A stretch of DNA of 33,781 bases from assembly GCF_041433555.1 (NCBI RefSeq), contig NZ_JAPWBR010000021.1:1-33781 (forward strand), in the 5' to 3' direction. This document shows, piece by piece, positions 9,355-16,156 of this stretch (position 1 is the stretch's first letter; each line of letters begins with the position of its first letter). The translations under genes were made by a program, and so were the position numbers. This DNA is from Granulicatella sp041433555. Lineage in GTDB: Bacteria; Bacillota; Bacilli; Lactobacillales; Aerococcaceae. The notes below the pieces were generated by a model that worked only from the letters and a program-made list of their open reading frames with translations, did not search any database and had not been told where the DNA came from.

Positions 9355-10452
9355 TCATCCCTCTACACTCACTAATATTTTACCAAAATCACCCTTGCTT
9401 TGCAAACGGTTCATTTTTGATTTTGGATACCCTAGCCTTATTTTTTTATCGGCCAAAAGCTCATCTAATAGCTCCCAGAGGCACGCCTCCATCTGACTTT
9501 GGGGATTTTGAACAGGGCGCATCAGTGGTCGCCATACTTCTTCTACTCTCCTTACAAACTCCATCATTTCAATGTCTCCCTTAAAGGCCATTTGTTCCAA
9601 CAAAATCCACGCATGACCCTTCCAGACAAGATTGGGAACCTTAAACGTTTCTGTATAGATTGGAAAGGTCAAGAAGCGGCTCGGCAAGTCCTCAAGCGTC
9701 TGTCTGCAGCGATATAACTTCACTAGAAACGACCTCGTCAGTGGCGACGCTAATTTTTTAAAGAGCATCGTGTCTCGTGGCGTCCATTCTATCGCATCAA
9801 CTGGTTTTAGATGTGCTTTGACTGGAACGGAATCCCCGACCATCTTTCTCCACTTTTTCCATGAAAACTGTAAAAGCGGCACGCGTACGACTTGAAACGT
9901 CATCTGCTGCGAGCGAGGTTTCACTTTGATTTGCGTATGAAAAATCATTTCTCCATTCACAAAGAAAATCAGGAAATTCCCGAGTTGTGGATGATACTTC
10001 ATTAAGTAACTAAAGGTATCCGTCAGTTTATGTTGACTCTCATAATTTTCTCCTAAAATCCAATCGACTGACATGCCAACTTCTCCCAGATGTCTCGTCC
10101 GTTCCACTATCTCTTCTGTAGGAATCACACTGCATTGATATTCGATACACCACGCACGCTCTCCTTCTGTCACGACAATATCTGGAATCTGTTCAATAGA
10201 CGACACATACGGCTCGAGTTCTGCATGAAAGCCATGACTTTTCAAACTCTCTAGCAATAGATGCTTTCCTTCTTGATGAGCGATTGTTTCTTCCTGCCTA
10301 TGTTTCTTTGGGATGTGCGAAAAAAACACCACTCCATTTCTGGAAACCTTCTTGGTCACTTCTTCTCCACATTCCGGGCAAAAATAAACTTCATCTTCTT
10401 TAATTTGTGTGGCATGAATCAATTCTCCTGTTTTCGTTCTAACGATATTCAT
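9355..10452 (-). CDS. coiA: Competence protein CoiA-like nuclease-fold protein
   Basis: CoiA-family proteins help recombination of incoming DNA during natural transformation. The protein has 365 aa from the ATG at 10450-10452 (numbering three less than the longer GTG frame). The N-terminus has a CxxC pair (FCPECG, about residues 25-28) followed by FFSH and further His/Lys. A nuclease-like core follows: PDIVV near residue 90, then IEYQCS near 103-108, the D...ExQ pattern of this PD-(D/E)XK-like family. The open frame reaches a GTG three codons earlier, but that GTG is part of the GAGGTG ribosome binding site, so ATG is preferred. It follows the ohyA terminator closely with no visible promoter. 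No other competence gene is nearby. Confidence 0.85.
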   Translation of the reverse strand: MNIVRTKTGELIHATQIKEDEVYFCPECGEEVTKKVSRNGVVFFSHIPKKHRQEETIAHQEGKHLLLESLKSHGFHAELEPYVSSIEQIPDIVVTEGERAWCIEYQCSVIPTEEIVERTRHLGEVGMSVDWILGENYESQHKLTDTFSYLMKYHPQLGNFLIFFVNGEMIFHTQIKVKPRSQQMTFQVVRVPLLQFSWKKWRKMVGDSVPVKAHLKPVDAIEWTPRDTMLFKKLASPLTRSFLVKLYRCRQTLEDLPSRFLTFPIYTETFKVPNLVWKGHAWILLEQMAFKGDIEMMEFVRRVEEVWRPLMRPVQNPQSQMEACLWELLDELLADKKIRLGYPKSKMNRLQSKGDFGKILVSVEG

Positions 10453-10477
10453 ATCTATCACCTCAACAAAAGATACG

Positions 10478-10509
10478 AAAAAACCTCTCTAATAGACTTA
10501 GAGAGGTTT
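10478..10509 (-). terminator. Terminator after oleate hydratase
   Basis: A perfect 12-bp stem (10481-10492 with 10498-10509) with a 5-nt loop is followed on the minus strand by six U. It ends 26 bases before the coiA start codon. Confidence 0.9.
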
Positions 10510-10515
10510 CACTCA

Positions 10516-12288
10516 TTAGATTAAGTTAGAATCTTTGAGAAGTTCTTCAACCATCGTACCTTTGATTTTCTTCACAGCACGTTTTTCAAATAATTTCACT
10601 AAGAACGGAACTTTCACATCGGCTAATTTCTTACCATCCATCAAGCGATTTGTTGATTTTGTAAGAACGCGTAAGTCATAAGCTGAAGCAAATACTTCTG
10701 GCACACCACGATCGACATCAAGCAATGTATATACAGCTTCCATCGCTGTACGAACAGAATATTCTGTTGTAAACACTGTATCTCGTGGAGTTTCAGCGAA
10801 GTTACCAATGAAGGCAATATTTTTAGAGCCATTTGGAACAACGAGTGGACGATCGCCATCTTTACGAGCCATGAAGTAGCTTGTGATATAAGGCATGTAG
10901 CAAGGAACCGTGTTGCATCCTTCGCTAGCAAATTCATGAATCAATTCTTCTGGAACACCCATGTGGTATAACCATTCTTCAGCGATTTCAATCCCTGTAC
11001 ATTCTTCGATTGGTTTTTCCACATAGTTTCCTTTGATTCCTGAATATAATCCGTAAATCCATACGACTAATTCATCTTTACTTTGTGCTTTAAAGTGTGG
11101 TTGACGGTTTAATGTGTAGCTCATCATCCAATTTGAGTCGCGAACTGTTACGATTCCTCCTGTTACCACTTTTCCAGCATAAGGATCACGTTTTGAGATT
11201 TTTTGAATGTATTCAGCGATTCGTTTGTCTTTTACAGTTGTTGTAGCTGAAACGAACCAGCTTTGGTCTGGTAAGTTTTCACAGAATACTTCTGGATGTC
11301 CGAAGCGTTCATCTTGTTTGGCTAAGTTTTTCCATAAGCTCCATGACCCACCTAATTCTTTTGAAATTGGAGCTGGAGTATTGTTATCTCCGTATGTTGT
11401 TGCAGCAGTAATACTACCGTTTGTCACGAATACTAAGTCGTTTTCTGTAAGATTGCGTGTTTCTAAAACACCACCTACTTCTAACACAAGTTCTTTCGCA
11501 ATCATGTCGCTTCCAACATGTTCAACAATCACATTTTTAACAACTGTATCGTATTCGAATTGAACATTATGTTTTTTCAAGTAGTTCACGAGTGGTAAAA
11601 CGAGTGATTCGTATTGGTTGTATTTCGTAAATTTCAATGCAGATAAGTCAGGTAGACCATCGATATGGTGAATGAAACGTAAGATGTAACGACGCATTTC
11701 AATCGCTGAATGCCATTTTTCAAAAGCAAACATACTAGCCCAGTAAGTCCAGAAGTTTGATTCGAAGAACTCTTCACTGAATACATCGGTAATTTTTAGC
11801 CCTTGTAATTCAGATTCAGATGTCATATATAGTTTCACCATTTCTTCGCTTGATTTATCGCTTAAAGTGAATTGGCCATCATCTGGAATGCGTTGTCCTT
11901 TGTTTTCAATTACACGGCAATGTGAGAAGTTAGGGTCTTCTTTATTAAGCCAGTAAAACTCATCTAACACAGAGGCATCTTCCACTTCTAATGAAGGGAT
12001 TGATCTGAATAAATCCCATAAACATTCGAAGTGGTCTTCCATTTCACGTCCCCCACGAATAATGAATCCACGTGTTGGATTTAAGATCCCATCTAAGCTT
12101 CCTCCTGCAAGTGGAAGTTCTTCTAAAATATGAATGTTTTCTCCTTTCATTTGGCCGTCTCTAATTAAGAATGCAGCTGCTGATAAGGATGCAAGTCCTG
12201 AACCAACTAAGTAAGCTGATTTTTGGTCAACGCCTTGTGGTTTTTTAGGGCGAGCAAATGCTTCGTAATTTCCATTTGAATGATACAT
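10516..12288 (-). CDS. ohyA: Oleate hydratase (myosin-cross-reactive antigen family)
   Basis: The enzyme adds water to cis-9 double bonds, turning oleate into 10-hydroxystearate, and is thought to detoxify host unsaturated fatty acids. The protein has 590 aa, full length for the family. An FAD-binding GSGLASL motif is at 29-35. The acid-base residues line up: E82 in RGGREMEDHF and Y201 in RRYILRF, at the positions of E122 and Y241 in the Elizabethkingia enzyme. No signal peptide is seen, so it is cytosolic or peripheral to the membrane. AGGAGG lies 7 nt before the ATG. The upstream neighbours are a TetR regulator and a FakB-like protein, consistent with a fatty-acid theme. Confidence 0.95.
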   Translation of the reverse strand: MYHSNGNYEAFARPKKPQGVDQKSAYLVGSGLASLSAAAFLIRDGQMKGENIHILEELPLAGGSLDGILNPTRGFIIRGGREMEDHFECLWDLFRSIPSLEVEDASVLDEFYWLNKEDPNFSHCRVIENKGQRIPDDGQFTLSDKSSEEMVKLYMTSESELQGLKITDVFSEEFFESNFWTYWASMFAFEKWHSAIEMRRYILRFIHHIDGLPDLSALKFTKYNQYESLVLPLVNYLKKHNVQFEYDTVVKNVIVEHVGSDMIAKELVLEVGGVLETRNLTENDLVFVTNGSITAATTYGDNNTPAPISKELGGSWSLWKNLAKQDERFGHPEVFCENLPDQSWFVSATTTVKDKRIAEYIQKISKRDPYAGKVVTGGIVTVRDSNWMMSYTLNRQPHFKAQSKDELVVWIYGLYSGIKGNYVEKPIEECTGIEIAEEWLYHMGVPEELIHEFASEGCNTVPCYMPYITSYFMARKDGDRPLVVPNGSKNIAFIGNFAETPRDTVFTTEYSVRTAMEAVYTLLDVDRGVPEVFASAYDLRVLTKSTNRLMDGKKLADVKVPFLVKLFEKRAVKKIKGTMVEELLKDSNLI

Positions 12289-12305
12289 AGTAATTCCTCC
12301 TGTTT

Positions 12306-12318
12306 CCTGAAAATCAGG
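12306..12318. promoter_or_regulatory. Small palindrome in front of ohyA
   Basis: CCTGA-AAA-TCAGG is a 5-bp-arm palindrome just upstream of the ohyA ribosome binding site. It could be an operator for the adjacent TetR protein or a leader hairpin. I found no convincing promoter in the roughly 80 bp between the tetR terminator and ohyA. Confidence 0.3.
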
Positions 12319-12372
12319 TTTTGTTCTTTACATGCATTACTCTACTCCCGTTTCACCAAAAACACCATAGAC

Positions 12373-12409
12373 AAAAAAATCCCAATGTCCAAACTTTGGA
12401 CACTGGGAT
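12373..12409 (-). terminator. Terminator after the TetR gene
   Basis: ATCCCA and TGTCCA arms pair with TGGACA and TGGGAT (12379-12409), with one A-C mismatch, and seven U follow on the minus strand. Confidence 0.88.
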
Positions 12410-12425
12410 GGAATTGTAAAGTTTT

Positions 12426-12971
12426 TTACTGAGAAATTCGAGCTACAATCGTTCCAATCATGACTTGTTCGATTTTTTCAACGAGTTCTTTAGCCGTGGC
12501 TGGCATTTGACGACTAATCCAATCAAGCCCTACACCAACGAGTGCATACGTATAAAACTCAATCGAGAATTGTACCTGCTCTGCTTCATCGCCACTGACA
12601 TCAATTTCATTGAAAATCAAATCCGTCAAGAAACGCTCCACTTCCCGTTGCAAGAGTCGCTCGACATTTTCCTTGCTGACAGAACGATACGTGTTAAGGA
12701 CAAAGTTGCGATTGTCATCCATATATTGGAAGAGTGCCTCCAGGGCGTCTTGCCAATTCTCATAAGAAATATTCTCACCAAGCGTGATATGCGCCTCATT
12801 TAAATAAATCCATTCGACCAATTCATAAATATCATGGAAATGATTATAAAACGTTTGACGACTAATCCCGCATTTCTTCGTTAAATCCTGTACAGTAATC
12901 TTCGTCAGCGGCTTTTCATTCATTAGTTCTTTAAGCGTGTTGGCTAACATCTTTTTTACAACAAGTGTCAT
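12426..12971 (-). CDS. TetR/AcrR family transcriptional regulator
   Basis: This 181-aa protein has an N-terminal TetR helix-turn-helix (about residues 10-50; ITVQDLTKKCGISRQTFYNHF). The C-terminal half is alpha-helical and resembles the group typified by DhaS-like regulators, so the effector is unknown. AGAGGG precedes the ATG by 7 nt. It lies between the DegV/FakB gene and oleate hydratase, all on one strand, so control of fatty-acid genes is a reasonable inference. No room for a promoter exists between the degV terminator and this start, so it probably depends on read-through from degV. A glycerol/dihydroxyacetone regulator role cannot be excluded. Confidence 0.88.
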   Translation of the reverse strand: MTLVVKKMLANTLKELMNEKPLTKITVQDLTKKCGISRQTFYNHFHDIYELVEWIYLNEAHITLGENISYENWQDALEALFQYMDDNRNFVLNTYRSVSKENVERLLQREVERFLTDLIFNEIDVSGDEAEQVQFSIEFYTYALVGVGLDWISRQMPATAKELVEKIEQVMIGTIVARISQ

Positions 12972-12994
12972 TTGTATCCCTCTGTTTCATGAAG

Positions 12995-13020
12995 AAAAAG
13001 AGCGGGTTCCCCCACTCTTT
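12995..13020 (-). terminator. Terminator overlapping the degV stop codon
   Basis: A 10-bp stem (12997-13006 with 13011-13020, one G-U pair) and UUCC-sized loop is followed by five U on the minus strand. Two bases of the degV stop codon are in the stem. It ends about 24 bases before the tetR start, against its ribosome binding site. Confidence 0.78.
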
Positions 13021-13894
13021 ATTTTTCTAAATTCTTTTCTTGTACGATATCCCACGAGAACCCTAGGGCACCTTCACCAAGGTGAGTTCCTACTACAGGT
13101 CCAAAATACGATAATGAAGTGCGTAATTTAGGATATTGTTCTTGCATTTTTTGTCTCCAAGCTTCACCAGCTTCTGGAGCATTCGCATGGATGATGACTA
13201 ATTCATAGCCGTCACCATCTGTTGTTCCTGTTTCGTCCGCGAATAATTGTTCAATTCGTTTCATCGCTTTTTGTTGTGTACGAATCTTTTCAAAAGGAAC
13301 GATTTTCTTATCAACGAATGTCAAGATTGGCTTAATTTTCAACATAGAACCCACTAAAGCAGCCCCTGCTGATAAACGTCCACCACGTTGCAAGTTGCTT
13401 AAATCATCAACGATAAAGTAAGCTGTCGTACGATCTACAAGACGTTGAACTGTTTCAACGATTTCTTCTGGTGAATATTCTCCAGATTTCACCATGATAG
13501 CGGCTAGTTTTACTGCACGCGCTTGTGGTGCACAACTAATCTCTGAATCGATTGGATAAATGGCTATTTCGTCTTTCATATCTTCGGCAACAGCCACACA
13601 TGTTTGGTAAGTTCCACTAATTCCACTAGAAATAGTAATAGGAATAATAGCGTCATAATCTTTTGCAAGTTCGTGGAATAATTCGTATGTTTCCCCTACA
13701 GCTGGTTGTGTACTTGTTGGAAAGACTGGAGAGCTTTTTACTTTTGCATAAAATTCTTCAGCAGTAATATCAATCTCTTCTCGATAAGTTTCTTGTCCGA
13801 AAATAACAGACATCGGCAATACGTAAATACCATATTCGGCATATTCTTCTTTTGTTAAGTAAGCCGTGCTATCTGTAACTACAGCAATTTTCAT
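13019..13894 (-). CDS. DegV family fatty-acid-binding protein (FakB-like)
   Basis: DegV/FakB proteins bind a fatty acid and present it to the kinase FakA, which phosphorylates it for phospholipid synthesis. The protein has 291 aa. The start MKIAVVTDSTAYL is typical. Carboxylate-contact motifs are visible: TSTQP at 60-64 and SSGISGTYQ at 89-97, plus LQRGGRL near 168-174. AAGGAG lies 8 nt before the ATG. No FakA gene is in the window. It is divergent from the DUF368 gene and upstream of tetR and ohyA. Which fatty acid it prefers cannot be told from the sequence. Confidence 0.9.
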   Translation of the reverse strand: MKIAVVTDSTAYLTKEEYAEYGIYVLPMSVIFGQETYREEIDITAEEFYAKVKSSPVFPTSTQPAVGETYELFHELAKDYDAIIPITISSGISGTYQTCVAVAEDMKDEIAIYPIDSEISCAPQARAVKLAAIMVKSGEYSPEEIVETVQRLVDRTTAYFIVDDLSNLQRGGRLSAGAALVGSMLKIKPILTFVDKKIVPFEKIRTQQKAMKRIEQLFADETGTTDGDGYELVIIHANAPEAGEAWRQKMQEQYPKLRTSLSYFGPVVGTHLGEGALGFSWDIVQEKNLEK

Positions 13895-13964
13895 CCATTC
13901 AACTCCTTTCAGTTTGAAAATTTAGATTGTTTAAGTCATAAAAACTATAAACTTTCACCCTTCA

Positions 13965-13993
13965 AGTATAACAAAAAAGCGTTTAACACGCAA
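13965..13993 (-). promoter_or_regulatory. Candidate promoter for degV
   Basis: TTGCGT (13988-13993) and TATACT (13965-13970) are separated by 17 bp on the minus strand. The -10 is good and the -35 only half matches. It would give a leader of about 65 nt. Confidence 0.5.
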
Positions 13994-14029
13994 TGAATGG
14001 AAAGTTTTCCTTAAGAGACTTAACATTAC

Positions 14030-14057
14030 TTGCTCATCTTTCAAATTACAGTATAAT
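14030..14057 (+). promoter_or_regulatory. Promoter for the DUF368 gene
   Basis: A perfect TATAAT (14052-14057) has TTGCTC 16 bp upstream (14030-14035). The leader is only about 23 nt and contains GGAGG before the ATG. Confidence 0.7.
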
Positions 14058-14086
14058 AGAAGACAGAATTATTTATTGGAGGTACT

Positions 14087-14944
14087 ATGGAACAAAGATC
14101 AACTCAACATCAATTAGATAAACAAAAGAAAAACGATTGGTTCTTACGATTCATTAAAGGAATGTTCATCGGGTCAGGATTTATCCTCCCAGGTGTCAGC
14201 GGTGGTGCACTTGCTGCTATCTTTGGACTTTATGAACGCATGATTGCTTTCCTAGCAAACGTCACAAAAGACTTCAAGAAGAACGTATTATTCTTCTTAC
14301 CAGTCGGAATCGGTGCTCTTGCAGGCATCGTAGTTCTATCATTCGGCGTAAGTTACTTACTTGGAAACTTTGAAACAATCATCCTTTGGTTCTTCATCGG
14401 ATGTATCGTCGGAACAATCCCTGCTCTTTGGAAAGAAGCTGGAAAAGAAGGTCGCTCAACACGCGATATTATCATTCTACTCGCGTCATTTATTGGCGGA
14501 TGCGTACTTCTTTATTTAGGTGAAAATGCAATCGGCGGTAGCGTGGAAGCAAACTTCTTCACTTGGATGATTGCTGGTGGATTAATTGCTTTAGGAATTA
14601 TCGTTCCTGGACTTAGCCCATCAAACTTCATCGTATATATGGGTATGTACAAACAAATGTCAGATGGTTTCAAAACATTAGACATGAGCGTAATCCTTCC
14701 AATCGCATTAGGTGGACTTGTGACATTAGCGCTCTTCTCAAAACTTGTACACTACATCTTTAAGAAAGCTTACCCACAATTATTCCACTTCATTTTCGGA
14801 ATCGTGCTTGCTTCAACTGTAATGATCATCCCAACAAACTACGCTGGATTTGATATCGTTCAATACCTTGCTTGCGTTGTGATGTTAGGATTCGGTACAT
14901 GGCTTGGCGCATTCATGGCAAAACTTGAAGACACATATAAATAA
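14087..14944 (+). CDS. popT: DUF368 membrane protein, polyprenyl-phosphate transporter (PopT-like)
   Basis: DUF368 proteins were recently shown to bring undecaprenyl phosphate back across the cytoplasmic membrane for reuse in wall and teichoic acid synthesis. The protein has 285 aa and is strongly hydrophobic, with around eight membrane segments in two similar halves. The family signatures are at PGVSGG (35-40) and PGLSPS (174-179), one in each half. A basic N-terminus (HQLDKQKKNDW) precedes the first membrane segment. GGAGG lies 6 nt before the ATG. It is one of two rightward genes, has its own promoter and terminator, and is divergent from degV. Confidence 0.88.
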   Translation: MEQRSTQHQLDKQKKNDWFLRFIKGMFIGSGFILPGVSGGALAAIFGLYERMIAFLANVTKDFKKNVLFFLPVGIGALAGIVVLSFGVSYLLGNFETIILWFFIGCIVGTIPALWKEAGKEGRSTRDIIILLASFIGGCVLLYLGENAIGGSVEANFFTWMIAGGLIALGIIVPGLSPSNFIVYMGMYKQMSDGFKTLDMSVILPIALGGLVTLALFSKLVHYIFKKAYPQLFHFIFGIVLASTVMIIPTNYAGFDIVQYLACVVMLGFGTWLGAFMAKLEDTYK

Positions 14945-14951
14945 CATTTCA

Positions 14952-14983
14952 AACAGCTTTGCGTCTCGCAAGGCTGTTTTTTT
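14952..14983 (+). terminator. Terminator after the DUF368 gene
   Basis: A 12-bp stem (14952-14963 with 14967-14978, one G-U pair) with a 3-nt loop is followed by a seven-T run. Confidence 0.92.
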
Positions 14984-14992
14984 ATGCCTAAT

Positions 14993-15065
14993 ATTAACAT
15001 ATTTGTTAATTTCCACTCTTACTCCATGATGTAACATTTTTGTTACCTAACAAAAATGTTACATC
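14993..15065. promoter_or_regulatory. Cluster of three TAACA-N4-TGTTA palindromes
   Basis: The motif TAACA-N4-TGTTA occurs at 14995-15008, 15032-15045 and 15048-15061. The last two together form a perfect 18-bp-arm inverted repeat (15028-15045 and 15048-15065) with only CC between. Read another way, 15030-15046 is TGTAAC-N5-TGTTAC, which fits the published WalR/VicR box (TGTWAH-N5-TGTWAH). No gene starts just after it, so the target is unclear. It stands between the popT terminator and the repeat pair. Confidence 0.5.
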
Positions 15066-15067
15066 TG

Positions 15068-15380
15068 CTCTCCTCATAAAACGCACACACTCTATTTCTT
15101 CTCCCTTGCCGTTAGCCTCGAATAGAACTTTCAAACTCTCTCCTCGAGTAGAGTTTTATGCCAAGAAGGCGATTATGGTAATGCACGAAAACACTAAAAG
15201 AGAATTCGCTTATCAGACATTTATTGAAACCATAGCGGGGAATCATATCGAATGCGAATTAAAAGCCGTTATGGATTTATCCATTACGGCTTGTTTGAGG
15301 CTTCGAAGGAGAAAGACTCCAAGGCTTTCTCCGGTATCCCGCTATTTTGTTTCAATAAACAATGACTGATAAAAAGAATT
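15068..15380. repeat. First copy of a ~313-bp tandem repeat
   Basis: This copy matches 15381-15693 over its whole length with offset 313, changing to 314 after a T run where this copy has one T fewer (ATGGATTTATCC against ATGGATTTTATCC). The body (from about 15168) folds back on itself: AAAGAGAATTC, TTTATTGAAAC and ATAGCGGG each have complements on the right side near 15335-15383. Inside are two smaller hairpins, GCCGT/ACGGC around 15265-15290 and GGAGAAAG/CTTTCTCC around 15308-15332. It lacks the outermost right arm seen after copy 2. A 5' region (15068-15165) is less well conserved. Confidence 0.85.
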
Positions 15381-15760
15381 CTCTTTCCTCATGAAACGCA
15401 CACAATCTATCCCTTCTCTCTTGCCCTTTGTCGAGAATAGAACTTGTACACTCTCCTCGAGTAGAGTTTTATGCTAAGAAGGCGATTATGGTAATGCTCA
15501 AAAACATTAAAAGAGAATTCGCTTATCAGACATTTATTGAAACCATAGCGGGGAATCATATCGAATGTGAATTAAAAGCCGTTATGGATTTTATCCATTA
15601 CGGCTTGTTTGAGGCTTCGAAGGAGAAAGACTCCAAGGCTTTCTCCGGTATCCCGCTATTTTGTTTCAATAAACAATGGCTGATAAAACAGAATTCTCTT
15701 TTTCACACCATCCCTGCTAATACCATAATCGCCGCCCTTGGCGGTTATTACTGAATTTTA
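15381..15760. repeat. Second copy of the tandem repeat with complete inverted-repeat ends
   Basis: This copy carries a full outer inverted repeat: GGCGATTATGGTA at 15481-15493 and its exact complement at 15721-15733. Inside that, matching blocks follow in order on both arms: AAAGAGAATTC, TTATCAG, TTTATTGAAAC and ATAGCGGG. Centre hairpins are the same as in copy 1. The 253-bp unit between the outer arms resembles a MITE or a large folded RNA. A short open frame of 88 codons from the ATG at 15488 exists only in this copy and is not supported as a gene. A CCGCC/GGCGG hairpin follows at about 15732-15744. Confidence 0.8.
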
Positions 15761-15765
15761 CGCAC

Positions 15766-15794
15766 AAAAAAACTCTCTCGAAGTGAGAGAGTTT
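15766..15794 (-). terminator. Terminator after rpmE2
   Basis: AAACTCTCTC (15770-15779) pairs with GAGAGAGTTT (15785-15794) around a 5-nt loop, with seven U following on the minus strand. Confidence 0.9.
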
Positions 15795-15803
15795 GTAAAG
15801 TTC

Positions 15804-16049
15804 TTATTTGAGACCGTATTTTTTGTTGAAACGATCCACACGTCCGTCTGCTTGAGTGAATTTTTGACGACCTGTGTAGAATGGGTGAGAATCAGAAGTG
15901 ATTTCCACACGTAGTAATGGGTATTCGTTTCCGTCTTCCCATACAACTGTTTCACTTGAAGTCTTTGTTGAACCTGATAAGAATTTGAATCCTGTAGTTG
16001 TATCCATGAAAACTACTGGACGATATTCTGGGTGAATTCCTTGTTTCAT
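15804..16049 (-). CDS. rpmE2: 50S ribosomal protein L31 type B
   Basis: A ribosomal protein of the large subunit, 81 aa. It begins MKQGIHPEYRPVVF and ends DRFNKKYGLK, typical of the type B form. It contains no cysteine, so it is the zinc-independent paralogue; in other Firmicutes such forms replace the zinc-binding L31 under zinc shortage, but many Lactobacillales carry only this one. AGGAGG lies 7 nt before the ATG. It has its own extended -10 promoter and a strong terminator, and follows tsaD. Confidence 0.97.
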   Translation of the reverse strand: MKQGIHPEYRPVVFMDTTTGFKFLSGSTKTSSETVVWEDGNEYPLLRVEITSDSHPFYTGRQKFTQADGRVDRFNKKYGLK

Positions 16050-16122
16050 TTCTATTCCTCCTGCCCTGAATTATTTGCTAATCCAGAGTTATTTATTTTC
16101 GCATGCATAATGCAACACGAAT

Positions 16123-16151
16123 ATAATACCATGCTCAAATTGAATTTGCAA
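16123..16151 (-). promoter_or_regulatory. Promoter for rpmE2
   Basis: TTGCAA (16146-16151), a 17-bp spacer and TATTAT (16123-16128), with TG one base before the -10 on the minus strand (extended -10). The -35 box lies just after the tsaD stop codon. Confidence 0.75.
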
Positions 16152-16156
16152 TAGTT

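Noticed and set aside
10641..10937. Minus-strand open frame of 98 codons inside ohyA
   Set aside because: It lies wholly within the oleate hydratase gene in another frame and shows no recognisable domain.
15040..15369. Open frame of 109 codons over repeat copy 1
   Set aside because: It shares its first part with the frame in copy 2 and then shifts frame because of one missing T; there is no ribosome binding site at its start, and the DNA is explained by inverted repeats.
15428..15754. Open frame of 108 codons over repeat copy 2
   Set aside because: It begins at a TTG without a ribosome binding site. A later ATG (15488) has a weak AGAAGG site, but changes against copy 1 are not mainly silent, so protein coding is not supported.
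14941..15803. Insertion sequence or transposase remnant in the repeat region
   Set aside because: No transposase-like protein fragment can be read in any frame; only non-coding repeats and palindromes are visible.
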